Positions 1 through 8,373 of a stretch of DNA of 64,000 bases are shown here, piece by piece (position 1 is the stretch's first letter; every line of letters begins with the position of its first letter). Source of the stretch: Microbacterium sp. 3J1 (GTDB lineage: Bacteria > Actinomycetota > Actinomycetes > Actinomycetales > Microbacteriaceae); the NCBI RefSeq assembly GCF_001049495.1, contig NZ_CDWI01000011.1, forward strand, positions 930,001-994,000, given 5' to 3'. The position numbers were made by a program, and so were the translations under genes. The notes under the pieces are model-generated. The model searched no databases and had not been told where the DNA came from. It was given only the letters and a program-made list of their open reading frames with translations.

Positions 1-5
1 CATCC

Positions 6-587
6 GTGCACTCAAGAAGTGACGACCCCGTCGCGGTCGCGCTTTCCCGCGCTGCAGCTCTGATCGTCGACGACATCCGCGCGGTCTCGGCCGCGAACCC
101 GGTCGTCCTCATCGATGGCCGGAGCGGCGCAGGTAAGACGAGTCTCGCGCGCGCGGTGGTCGAACGGTGGCCGGTCACGGGCCGTACGCAGCTCATCGCC
201 TTGGACTCCCTCTACCCCGGCTGGGACGGCCTGGATGCGGGCGCGCAGCGGGCCCTGGACGGCATCCTCCGTCCGCACGGCCGTGGTCTGTGGGGAACCT
301 GGCAGCGATGGGACTGGACGCGTGGCACCGAAGCCGAGAGTCACGCGGTCGACCCGGCGCTCGGGGTGGTGGTCGAGGGCAGCGGCATCCTCACGCCCGC
401 CGCCGCGCGCCTCGCGGACATCCGGGTGTGGGTCGAATCCGGTGAGTTCGGACGGAAAGCACGGGCGCTGGCCCGCGATGGTGACGCATATCGCCCCCAC
501 TGGGAACGATGGGCCCGGCAGGAGGCGCACCACATCGCGCGCGACGATCCGCGCTCACTGGCGACCAGGGTCGTCGAGGTTCCGTAG
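6..587 (+). CDS. P-loop nucleoside/uridine kinase-like ATPase
   Basis: A small P-loop NTPase. The Walker A motif GRSGAGKT lies at residues 38-45, after a hydrophobic strand VVLID, as in uridine kinase-like and (d)CMP kinase-like proteins. An LDSLYPGWDGL segment follows at the place where these kinases carry an Asp for phosphoacceptor binding. The protein ends in a helical, Arg-rich region typical of a nucleotide-kinase lid. The substrate cannot be told from sequence. The GTG at position 6 is the first start visible, and the window edge is five bases upstream, so the true start may lie outside. It is transcribed towards the convergent DUF2017 gene. Confidence 0.7.
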   Translation: MHSRSDDPVAVALSRAAALIVDDIRAVSAANPVVLIDGRSGAGKTSLARAVVERWPVTGRTQLIALDSLYPGWDGLDAGAQRALDGILRPHGRGLWGTWQRWDWTRGTEAESHAVDPALGVVVEGSGILTPAAARLADIRVWVESGEFGRKARALARDGDAYRPHWERWARQEAHHIARDDPRSLATRVVEVP

Positions 588-634
588 CGCGGTTCGCCAT
601 CAGGGCCGCGTGGCGAGCGTCCGGCCGGCTCGCC

Positions 635-1129
635 TCAGAGCAGCGAGTCGGCAGCCTGCACGACGACTTCGAGCCGGTATCCCAACCACTCATAGACGCC
701 GTACCGAGGGTCGTCCTCGACGTCGACCTCGAGGTCGACGTCGAGGATGTCGAGGCGCGAGGCGATCACGAGCCGCAAGGCAGCGAGGGTGCGGATCCAC
801 GCGTCGACGTCCTCGATACTGATCGTCAGCTCGTGTTCGGTGAGAGCTTCCTTCTGAGTCAGCAGTGGGATGTCCGCCGCCAGCTCGGCGAGTCCGGCCC
901 GAACGACGAACGCATCGGCGATCCGTCGGTCGAGCAGATCGCGGCGAGTGGCGTCCGCAAAGGAGGCGGATGCATCGTCGTCCTCCGGGTAGGGGCTGGG
1001 AGTGAGTCTCGCGACGGCGGGGTCGCCGGCATCGCGTGCTGTGACCAGATCGCGGAAGTCGTCCACGAGCTGCAGCAGCTGTGCCCCCTCCACCCGGGAG
1101 ATCCGCATTCGGATGTCGGCGTCGCTCAT
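635..1129 (-). CDS. DUF2017 family protein
   Basis: A 164-residue acidic protein of the actinobacterial DUF2017 family, whose function is not established. The N-terminus is MSDADIRMRISRVEGAQLLQL. The body is helical and the C-terminal third is rich in Asp and Val. I chose the ATG at 1129 because it forms an ATGA overlap with the stop of clpS, so it should be translated by coupling. The gene sits third in a metallopeptidase-clpS-DUF2017 operon. DUF2017 next to clpS is common in actinobacteria, which suggests a link to N-degron proteolysis, but that is inference. Confidence 0.85.
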   Translation of the reverse strand: MSDADIRMRISRVEGAQLLQLVDDFRDLVTARDAGDPAVARLTPSPYPEDDDASASFADATRRDLLDRRIADAFVVRAGLAELAADIPLLTQKEALTEHELTISIEDVDAWIRTLAALRLVIASRLDILDVDLEVDVEDDPRYGVYEWLGYRLEVVVQAADSLL

Positions 1130-1419
1130 CCTGCGACCTTTCGCACGGTCGCCCACAGGCCGTAGTCGTGCATGGCCTGTGCATGCACCTCCATGGTCTC
1201 CCTCGGTCCGGTGGCGACGACGGCGTGGCCTTCATGGTGGACGGCGAGCATCAGCTGAGTGGCTCGTTCCGCGGAGTAGCCGAAGTAGGTGCGGAAGACT
1301 CGGACCACGTAGCTCATGAGGTTGACGGGGTCGTTCCAGACGACGACCTCCCAGGGCTCGAGAGGCGCAGCCGAGAGATGCACCGACTCGTCGAGATCGG
1401 GCGTCGCGAGCGGTGTCAT
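1126..1419 (-). CDS. clpS: ATP-dependent Clp protease adaptor ClpS
   Basis: ClpS delivers proteins with destabilising N-terminal residues to the ClpA/ClpC-ClpP protease. The 97-residue length is normal. The family core is clear: WEVVVWNDPVNLMSYVV at residues 23-39, where the Asn-Asp pair binds the substrate alpha-amino group, and the later HHEGHAVVATG segment. The start at 1419 gives MTPLATPDLDES and overlaps the stop of the upstream metallopeptidase as ATGA. The clpS stop overlaps the DUF2017 start in the same way. All three genes should be made from one transcript in fixed proportion. Confidence 0.95.
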   Translation of the reverse strand: MTPLATPDLDESVHLSAAPLEPWEVVVWNDPVNLMSYVVRVFRTYFGYSAERATQLMLAVHHEGHAVVATGPRETMEVHAQAMHDYGLWATVRKVAG

Positions 1420-1763
1420 GCCCACCCCAGGGTGTGGAGCTGATCGTCGTCGATCCCGTAGAAGTGGGCGATCTCGTGGACGAGGGTCGTGTGGATCTCG
1501 TCGCGGAGATCGTCCTCGGTCTCGCACTGGTGCAGGTGCGGCTCGCGATACACCACGATGCGATCCGGCAGCTCGCCGAGACCGTACTGCGTGCGCTCGG
1601 TCAGCGCCAGTCCGTCATACAGCCCCAGCAGGTCTAGGCTGCCGTCCTCAGGCCTATCTTCGACGACGAACACGACGTTCTCGAGGCCGTCCACCATGTC
1701 GTCGGGCAGGCGATCGAGCTCGTCCACGACGAGCTCCTCGAATGCCGCTGCTTCCATCTCCAT
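1416..1763 (-). CDS. Zinicin-like metallopeptidase (DUF1025 type)
   Basis: A small predicted zinc metallopeptidase of 115 residues. The minimal zincin signature HEIAHFYGIDD lies at residues 96-106, with both His and the downstream Asp that completes the HExxHxxGxxD motif. The N-terminal half has the family's hydrophobic VVFVVEDRP strand. Three in-frame ATGs lie close together (1766, 1763, 1757). I chose 1763 because a TAGGCT hexamer ends seven bases before it, the layout of a leaderless start. The gene heads the clpS operon, so a role beside regulated proteolysis is plausible but unproven. Confidence 0.85.
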   Translation of the reverse strand: MEMEAAAFEELVVDELDRLPDDMVDGLENVVFVVEDRPEDGSLDLLGLYDGLALTERTQYGLGELPDRIVVYREPHLHQCETEDDLRDEIHTTLVHEIAHFYGIDDDQLHTLGWA

Positions 1764-1770
1764 CATCTTC

Positions 1771-1776
1771 AGCCTA
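1771..1776 (-). promoter_or_regulatory. -10 hexamer TAGGCT, metallopeptidase-clpS operon
   Basis: TAGGCT reads on the minus strand seven bases before the ATG at 1763. It fits the actinobacterial TANNNT -10 element placed for a leaderless mRNA. No convincing -35 is visible. Confidence 0.5.
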
Positions 1777-1803
1777 TTGCCGAGCATGGCCGGGATCAGT
1801 CGT

Positions 1804-2433
1804 TCAGTGCAGGAGCAGCAGCAGACCGGCGACCCCGATGAAGAGGATCCCGAAGATCGTGTTGAGGATCCGCTGGCCGCCGGCCGTGCGCGTGAACCGT
1901 CTGAACGGGCGAGCAGCTGCGGCGAAGAAGCCCCACATCACGAGGACGTCGACGATGATGACCGTGATGATGAGGGCGAGGTACTGGGGGAGTTGTGGTT
2001 CATCCAAGCGGATGAACTGCGGGATGAACGCGAGGAAGAAGACGATGGCCTTCGGGTTGAGGAGGTTCACCCAGAAGCCCCGGCGGATCATCGACCAATG
2101 TCCTTCGAACGCCTCTGCACCGCCCTCGTCGCCGACGACGACGACGGTGGGCCTGGTCAGGATCAACCGGATGCCGAGATACACCAGGTATACGGCGCCC
2201 GTGTACCGGATGACGTTGAACAGCACCTCGGAGCGTGAGACGAGAAGGCCGACACCCGCGGCGACGATCACGACATGCACGATGAGGGCGAGCTGCTGCC
2301 CGATGATGCCCCAGATGGATCGTCGCCAGCCCTGTGTGAGGGCGTTCGACATCGTGTTGATCGCACCGGCGCCCGGTGTGAAGCTGATCACCACGCAGGC
2401 GGTCAGAAGCGAGAACCATACTGCGAGCGACAC
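1804..2433 (-). CDS. LysE/RhtB family amino-acid exporter
   Basis: A 209-residue inner-membrane protein of the LysE/RhtB family, which exports amino acids or derivatives. The N-terminus carries the family signature FTPGAGAINTMSNALTQG directly after the first membrane helix. Further membrane helices follow around residues 40-65, 70-90, 120-145, 150-170 and 185-205. Length and topology are normal. The start is GTG at 2433, with TAGGAT six bases upstream on the same strand. The substrate cannot be inferred. The gene ends head-on close to nothing else on its strand and is separate from the clpS operon by 28 bases. Confidence 0.9.
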   Translation of the reverse strand: MSLAVWFSLLTACVVISFTPGAGAINTMSNALTQGWRRSIWGIIGQQLALIVHVVIVAAGVGLLVSRSEVLFNVIRYTGAVYLVYLGIRLILTRPTVVVVGDEGGAEAFEGHWSMIRRGFWVNLLNPKAIVFFLAFIPQFIRLDEPQLPQYLALIITVIIVDVLVMWGFFAAAARPFRRFTRTAGGQRILNTIFGILFIGVAGLLLLLH

Positions 2434-2439
2434 ATCGCA

Positions 2440-2445
2440 ATCCTA
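2440..2445 (-). promoter_or_regulatory. -10 hexamer TAGGAT, lysE-family gene
   Basis: TAGGAT on the minus strand ends six bases before the GTG start at 2433, the leaderless spacing seen repeatedly in this window. Confidence 0.5.
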
Positions 2446-2510
2446 GAGTTCCTGCGGGGGCGCAGACGACCGGCGCTGACCTCGCCACCCGGAGCGGGAG
2501 CGGAAACCAG

Positions 2511-2542
2511 AGAAGGTCCGAGTCTCACGACTCGGACCTTCT
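2511..2542 (-). terminator. Intrinsic terminator after tRNA-His
   Basis: A perfect 14-base inverted repeat (arms 2511-2524 and 2529-2542) around a four-base TCAC loop. It lies nine bases after the 3' end of tRNA-His on the minus strand. There is no good T-run, as is usual in high-GC actinobacteria. Confidence 0.8.
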
Positions 2543-2550
2543 TCACGTGG

Positions 2551-2624
2551 GGTGAGTAACGGGACTCGAACCCGCGACATCCGGCACCACAAGCCAGCGC
2601 TCTACCAGCTGAGCTATACCCACC
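2551..2624 (-). tRNA. tRNA-His (GTG anticodon)
   Basis: On the minus strand the seven-base acceptor stem GTGGGTA pairs with TACTCAC, including one G-U pair. The anticodon stem CTGGC/GCCGG holds the loop TTGTGGT, giving GTG. The T arm is GCGGG-TTCGAGT-CCCGT. Position 73 is C and the preceding base is G, both identity features of tRNA-His, so I include the G-1 base in the span. Confidence 0.96.
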
Positions 2625-2659
2625 ATGTGCCAACCGGAGTTGGCAACCAGACGAGTCTA

Positions 2660-3286
2660 TTACATGTTCGGGGTGAACTCTGACACGGTACGCATCGCGA
2701 TCTCCCGTGCATCGTCGCTGGAAGGGCCCGGCTCGTCGACGAAGACCGCATCGCGGTAATAGCGAAGCTCTCGGATCGATTCCAGGATGTCGGCGAGCGC
2801 CCGGTGCCCGCCGTCTTTCGCCGGGGCCTGGAAGAACACCCGCGGATACCAGCGTCGGGAGAGTTCCTTGATGCTGGAGACGTCGACGTTGCGATAGTGG
2901 AGCCACTGGTCCACCTGAGGCATGTACTTCGCGAGGAACATCCGATCGGTGCCGATCGTGTTGCCTGCGAGCGGCGACTTGCGCTCGACCGGGGCGAATC
3001 TCTTGATGTATGCGAGGGTCTGAGCCTCGGCTTCCTCAAGGGTGAGGCCCTCCGGGATCTCCGTGATCAGGCCAGAGGTCTCGTGCATCTTCGTCACGAA
3101 GTCGTTCATGTTCTCGAGAGCCGCTTCGCTCGGCCGGATGACGACCTGGAACCCGGGGTCGACCGGGTTGAGCTCGAAGTCCGTGATGACGACGGCGATC
3201 TCGACGAGCTCGTCGACGGCGAGATCGAGGCCTGTCATCTCGCAATCGATCCAGACGAGTCGGTCGTTCTCTGACGCAGATACCAT
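2660..3286 (-). CDS. orn: Oligoribonuclease
   Basis: A 3'-5' exoribonuclease of the DEDDh family that degrades two- to five-base RNAs and pGpG. At 208 residues it is the usual size. The Exo I motif WIDCEMTGLD contains the metal ligands Asp14 and Glu16. The Exo II region ENMNDFVTKMHETSGL and the C-terminal HRALADILESIREL (His and Asp of Exo III) are present. The ATG at 3286 has TAGGAT six bases upstream. It sits alone between tRNA-His and tRNA-Arg; in M. tuberculosis orn is Rv2511, near the same branched-chain catabolic cluster found later in this window. Confidence 0.97.
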   Translation of the reverse strand: MVSASENDRLVWIDCEMTGLDLAVDELVEIAVVITDFELNPVDPGFQVVIRPSEAALENMNDFVTKMHETSGLITEIPEGLTLEEAEAQTLAYIKRFAPVERKSPLAGNTIGTDRMFLAKYMPQVDQWLHYRNVDVSSIKELSRRWYPRVFFQAPAKDGGHRALADILESIRELRYYRDAVFVDEPGPSSDDAREIAMRTVSEFTPNM

Positions 3287-3292
3287 GTCGTC

Positions 3293-3298
3293 ATCCTA
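3293..3298 (-). promoter_or_regulatory. -10 hexamer TAGGAT, orn
   Basis: TAGGAT on the minus strand ends six bases before the orn ATG at 3286, consistent with leaderless transcription. Confidence 0.55.
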
Positions 3299-3343
3299 TC
3301 GACGGCACCGACATCGAGCCCGGGGCGGTACGGTAGATTTGCC

Positions 3344-3416
3344 GCCTCCGTAGCTCAGGGGATAGAGCAGGAGCCTTCTAATCTCTTGGTCGCAGGTTCG
3401 AATCCTGCCGGGGGCA
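3344..3416 (+). tRNA. tRNA-Arg (TCT anticodon)
   Basis: The acceptor stem GCCTCCG pairs with CGGGGGC, with A as discriminator. The D arm is GCTC...GAGC and the T arm GCAGG-TTCGAAT-CCTGC. The seven-base loop CTTCTAA gives anticodon TCT at 3377-3379. The anticodon stem is weak: GGAGC against TCTCT leaves a C-U mismatch next to the loop (3374/3382) and a G-U pair at the far end. Confidence 0.92.
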
Positions 3417-3436
3417 CTTCCCCGGCGAATGGTCCG

Positions 3437-3706
3437 TCAGCCGTTCCGCAGCGCAGCGACCGCATCGTCGGGTCGCCAGAAGTCGCCGACCAGCCAGAAG
3501 TCGCCGGTGGCGAGGTGCAGGCGTTCGGCGCGGTAGCGGAGGCCGAGCGGGTCGGGGATGATCCTCAGGTGGCCCAGCACTCGTTCATCGCGATCCTGGA
3601 CGCGCCACAGGTGGGCGGATGCTCTGACGAGGTGCTCGCGAGCGGACGACAGCCGTGGTGTCGCGAACGGCACCTCAGGCGATGACGTGATCAGATTCTC
3701 GGACAT
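3437..3706 (-). CDS. Conserved small protein of unknown function
   Basis: I do not recognise this 89-residue protein. It reads MSENLITSSPEVPFATPRLS and continues as a basic N-terminal half (Arg-rich SAREHLVRASAHLWRVQDRDE) and a C-terminal half with two closely spaced GDFW motifs. It has no signal peptide or membrane helix. The ATG at 3706 follows a strong Shine-Dalgarno sequence (AGGAAGGAG). A longer upstream reading exists but lacks a ribosome site. The size and the GDFW/RVQDRD motifs suggest a compact soluble domain acting on nucleic acid or protein, which is only a guess. Confidence 0.6.
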   Translation of the reverse strand: MSENLITSSPEVPFATPRLSSAREHLVRASAHLWRVQDRDERVLGHLRIIPDPLGLRYRAERLHLATGDFWLVGDFWRPDDAVAALRNG

Positions 3707-3911
3707 CTTTCTCCTTCCTGGTCCGAACATACGACCGGCCACCGACATTCATCCGGGTGCGTTCGAGAGCACCTGGCGTCACTGCTACTCCACGAGGTAC
3801 GACCTCCGACACTTGTGCACAATGGCTGATCGCCGGGCGTTTCGGAGGCCGCCGGCTGCCGCAGGATGTCTTCCATCCGGGCTGCAGCCCCGGGGCCAAA
3901 GAGGAGACAAC

Positions 3912-4478
3912 ATGCACGACACCATCACGATCGTGGGCAACGTCGCCACCGACCCGACCCAGGGCCGCACGGCGAGCGGAATCCCGGTGACCAACTTCCG
4001 CCTCGCAAGCACCCATCGCCGTTTCGACGAATCGACCCAGACCTGGGTCGACGTCGTCACCAACTGGTACTCGGTCGCCGCGTTCCGCCAGCTCGGCGAG
4101 CATGCCAAAGCGTCGCTGCGCGCCGGCGACAGCGTGATCGTCACGGGCAAGATGAAGATCCGGGCATGGGAGAACAACGGAAAGCAGGGGACGAGCGTCG
4201 ACATCGACGCCGACGCGATCGGCCACGATCTTCGCTGGGGCACGACGGCCTACCGGCGGAGCTCCCGCTCGACTGCGACCGATCAGTCGCCCCGCACCCC
4301 GGCGCCGGCGGGCGACGATGCGGCGCCGGCCGGTGGCTCCGATGCGGCGTCATCCGAGACGACCGACGAGCGGGTGATCGACACATCGTGGGCGGTGACG
4401 GACTCGAACGACGGCGGTGGGGTGGACGATTTCGACGACGCGTTCGAAGCGGCCATTTCCGCGTCATCGTCCACCTGA
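3912..4478 (+). CDS. Single-stranded DNA-binding protein paralogue
   Basis: An OB-fold single-stranded DNA-binding protein of 188 residues. The first 110 residues match the SSB fold: TITIVGNVATDPTQGRT, the VTNFRLAST strand, WYSVAAFRQLGEHA and VIVTGKMKIRAWENNGKQG. The rest is a low-complexity Ala/Pro/Asp linker. It does not end in the DDDIPF-like tip that canonical SSB uses to recruit partners; it ends in a run of Ala and Ser after an acidic VDDFDDAFEAA segment. It therefore resembles the second mycobacterial SSB-like protein (Rv2478c), which also neighbours ettA. The ATG at 3912 has GAGGAG upstream. Confidence 0.9.
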   Translation: MHDTITIVGNVATDPTQGRTASGIPVTNFRLASTHRRFDESTQTWVDVVTNWYSVAAFRQLGEHAKASLRAGDSVIVTGKMKIRAWENNGKQGTSVDIDADAIGHDLRWGTTAYRRSSRSTATDQSPRTPAPAGDDAAPAGGSDAASSETTDERVIDTSWAVTDSNDGGGVDDFDDAFEAAISASSST

Positions 4479-4548
4479 GCGCCGTCGATCGCCTGCTTTC
4501 GGGTCATCCGGTGACGGTCGGCCGCGGGGGAGGGGAAGGGCTGGGCCA

Positions 4549-4554
4549 TAGACT
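4549..4554 (+). promoter_or_regulatory. -10 hexamer TAGACT, lipoprotein gene
   Basis: TAGACT ends six bases before the GTG at 4561, the leaderless layout. Confidence 0.55.
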
Positions 4555-4560
4555 CGTCTC

Positions 4561-5052
4561 GTGTTTCGACGACCGGCCGCCCCCGTCTCGCTCGCGGCCG
4601 TCGTCTCCGCCGCCGCACTGGCACTCGTGCTCGTCTCGTGCAGCCCCGAACAGCTGCCCGATCCCGAGATGACGAGTGACGGGCCGACTCCCGGCCCGTC
4701 CGCCGCACCGCAGCGACCGGCGTACGTGGCGGATGGCAGCGCAGAGGACAACCTGCCGCTCTTCGCATCCGTGACGTCGACAGTGTGGCAATCGGATCAA
4801 CGAGGGTCCGGTCGCGCCTACATCGACGCACTGGTGACCGCGGGTTTCGATCGCGCCGCGATGCAGGTGACGCAGGACGCGACGACCGTCGGCAATGCGG
4901 TCGAGAGCCTGCAGTTCTCCGTGCGCTGGGGCGACGCCGAGTGCCTGGTCGGACAGGTCGGGCCGTCGACGGGGGAGCCTGTGACCCTCGTGATGCCGCA
5001 GCTGGCCGAAGGGCGCTGTCTGGTCGGCGCCACCCGTGCGATCGACTGGTGA
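4561..5052 (+). CDS. Small secreted lipoprotein of unknown function
   Basis: A 163-residue predicted lipoprotein. It has a basic start (MFRRP), a hydrophobic segment at about residues 9-25, and a lipobox LVSC that would be cleaved before the Cys at about residue 27. A Pro/Ala/Ser-rich linker follows, then a folded domain of about 110 residues with two later cysteines (AECLVG, GRCLVG) that could form a disulfide. The domain resembles a group of Microbacteriaceae exported proteins without known role. The GTG start has TAGACT six bases upstream. It precedes ettA but is not tightly linked to it. Confidence 0.8.
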   Translation: MFRRPAAPVSLAAVVSAAALALVLVSCSPEQLPDPEMTSDGPTPGPSAAPQRPAYVADGSAEDNLPLFASVTSTVWQSDQRGSGRAYIDALVTAGFDRAAMQVTQDATTVGNAVESLQFSVRWGDAECLVGQVGPSTGEPVTLVMPQLAEGRCLVGATRAIDW

Positions 5053-5119
5053 CGGACGGGAACACGTCGGCCGCGACAGGGGATCGATCGGGACGCACTG
5101 GCTCCGTGAGGATGGCCGG

Positions 5120-5125
5120 TAGGCT
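5120..5125 (+). promoter_or_regulatory. -10 hexamer TAGGCT, ettA
   Basis: TAGGCT lies about 41 bases before the ettA start, which would give an untranslated leader of roughly 35 bases containing the AGAAGGAG ribosome site. Confidence 0.45.
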
Positions 5126-5166
5126 GGAGTGTCGATCTTCGATGCCAACAGAAGGAGCGGTTTTCG

Positions 5167-6846
<1,680 letters not shown>

Positions 6847-6853
6847 GCCGTCG

Positions 6854-7342
6854 ATGTCCGAGTCGTCGCCGGGGCCCCGCCTGCACATCCCGATCAACCT
6901 CCGCTGGGGGGATCTGGACGCGTTCAACCACGTCAACAACACCTCGATGCTGAAACTGCTCGAGGAGGCGCGGGTTCGCGCCTTCTGGCGAGCGGGTCCC
7001 GGTGAGCAGGCCCCTGCGACTGCCGTCCTCGACTCCGGCATCGATGAGGGCGTCCTGACCCTCATCGCCCGCCAGGAGATCGAGTACCTCGCCCCGGTGC
7101 CATATCAGCGTCGGCCGCTCGAGGTGCAGATGTGGTTCGGCAAGCTGGGCGGTTCGAGCGTCGAGGTCTGCTACGAGGTGCACAACGACCCGTCCGCCGA
7201 ACCGCGCGAACTGTACGCACGCTCGACGGCGATCATCGTGCTCGTCGACGCGAAGACCGGCCGACCCACCAGACTGACGCAGGAGATGCGCGACGCGTGG
7301 GAGCCCTACGTCGGACCGTCGATCGAGTACACACACCGCTGA
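6854..7342 (+). CDS. Acyl-CoA thioesterase, single hotdog (4HBT) domain
   Basis: A 162-residue single-hotdog thioesterase of the 4-hydroxybenzoyl-CoA/YbgC type. The catalytic motif WGDLDAFNHVNN at about residues 18-29 contains the family Asp, followed by the long helix MLKLLEEARVRAFW. Two beta strands end in ARSTAIIVLVDAKTGRPTRL. The substrate is unknown; acyl-CoA hydrolysis is the family activity. It starts seven bases after ettA and is probably in one transcript with it. The thioesterase next to ettA is a recurrent actinobacterial arrangement. Confidence 0.88.
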   Translation: MSESSPGPRLHIPINLRWGDLDAFNHVNNTSMLKLLEEARVRAFWRAGPGEQAPATAVLDSGIDEGVLTLIARQEIEYLAPVPYQRRPLEVQMWFGKLGGSSVEVCYEVHNDPSAEPRELYARSTAIIVLVDAKTGRPTRLTQEMRDAWEPYVGPSIEYTHR

Positions 7343-7435
7343 TCACCGTGCGCCCGGGCCGCTGCGCTGCGGCACCGGCGACAGCCGAGGGTGCGCAGGA
7401 CATCCCTGCATCGTCAGGCGGCACCCGCCGGGTGA

Positions 7436-8323
7436 TCAGTCCTGCGACGGCACTCTGATCATGATCTCCTGCGCGACCGATGCCACGAGGTCGCCCGCCT
7501 CGGAGTAGATGCGCCCCTGTGCCAACCCGCGGCCGCCGCGAGCGTTCGGAGACTCCTGGACGTACAGGAGCCACTCGTCCACCCGTGCAGGACGATGCCA
7601 CCACATCGCATGGTCGAGGCTCGCGACCTTGAGCCCCGGCAGCGCCCAGTACACGCCGTGCGCGCGCAGGATCGACTCCTGGATCGTCATGTCGCTGAGA
7701 TAGGCCAGCGCGGCCCGATGGATCCGCTGGTCATCCGGTAGAGGAGCGCGCATCCGCATCCAGACCCCTTGCCGGGGTACACGGGCATCGTCGCTGGGGA
7801 GGAACAGCGGTCCTTCGATGTGCCGTATGTCCGCCGCACGATCGCTGAGCATCCGAGCCGTGCCCGGTGGCAACCCGTCGACTCGCTGCTCATCGGGAAG
7901 GAGCGAGTCCGGCGCCGGCACGCCGTCGGGCATGGGTATCGCGTGCTCGAGTCCCGGGTCGTCATCCTGGAACGAGGCGATCATCGAGAAGATCGGGACG
8001 CCGTTCTGATAGGCCTGCGAGCGGCGCGTCGAGAACGAGCGACCGTCATGGATCCGGTCCACGGCGATCGTGATCCCGTTGCTCGCGTCGCCGGGGCGCA
8101 GGAAATAACCGTGCATCGAGTGGACAGCGCGGTTCTCGGGCAGAGTGCGCTCGGCCGCGAGCAGGCTCTGCGCAAGCACCTGTCCGCCGTAGATGCGCCC
8201 GGACGGCATCGGATGCGACGATCCGGTGAAGATGTCCTCCGTCGTCCTCGCCTGCGTCGAGTCGAGGTCCAGGACGGCCAGGAGCTGTGCGACGGTGCGG
8301 GTCGCGTGTTCGTCGGCGGTCAT
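7436..8323 (-). CDS. Acyl-CoA thioesterase II (TesB-like)
   Basis: A 295-residue double-hotdog thioesterase that hydrolyses medium- and long-chain acyl-CoA. The first domain has GRIYGGQVLAQSLLAAERTLPE and HSMHGYFLRPGD. The second has WYRPARVDEW-like sequence (HRPARVDEWLLY), the NARGGRGLAQGRIYSEAGDLVASVAQE stretch and a terminal strand. The Asp of RVDEW and Gln of VAQE match the TesB catalytic set. It converges with the single-hotdog thioesterase gene, and its promoter shares an overlapping -10 hexamer with the divergent gene at 8374. Confidence 0.92.
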   Translation of the reverse strand: MTADEHATRTVAQLLAVLDLDSTQARTTEDIFTGSSHPMPSGRIYGGQVLAQSLLAAERTLPENRAVHSMHGYFLRPGDASNGITIAVDRIHDGRSFSTRRSQAYQNGVPIFSMIASFQDDDPGLEHAIPMPDGVPAPDSLLPDEQRVDGLPPGTARMLSDRAADIRHIEGPLFLPSDDARVPRQGVWMRMRAPLPDDQRIHRAALAYLSDMTIQESILRAHGVYWALPGLKVASLDHAMWWHRPARVDEWLLYVQESPNARGGRGLAQGRIYSEAGDLVASVAQEIMIRVPSQD

Positions 8324-8360
8324 GACTTCCTTCCCGCGACTGCGGTAGATGCGGCCTTGA

Positions 8361-8367
8361 TAGTTTA
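8361..8367. promoter_or_regulatory. Overlapping divergent -10 hexamers (TAGTTT / TAAACT)
   Basis: The seven bases TAGTTTA read as TAGTTT on the plus strand, seven bases before the GTG at 8374, and as TAAACT on the minus strand, about 38 bases before the tesB-like start. The two divergent promoters would compete for the same DNA. Confidence 0.45.
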
Positions 8368-8373
8368 GGGGGT

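Noticed and set aside
3724..3736. CGAACATACGACC, resembling half of an actinobacterial LexA box
   Set aside because: The left half matches CGAACATACG but the right half is GACC instead of GTTC, and the downstream genes are not typical SOS genes. One half-site is expected by chance.
7339..7439. Inverted repeat CTGATCACC...GGTGATCAG spanning the two thioesterase stop codons
   Set aside because: The arms are 83 bases apart, too far for an efficient terminator. The similarity comes partly from the stop-codon regions (TGATCA), so I did not list it as a feature.
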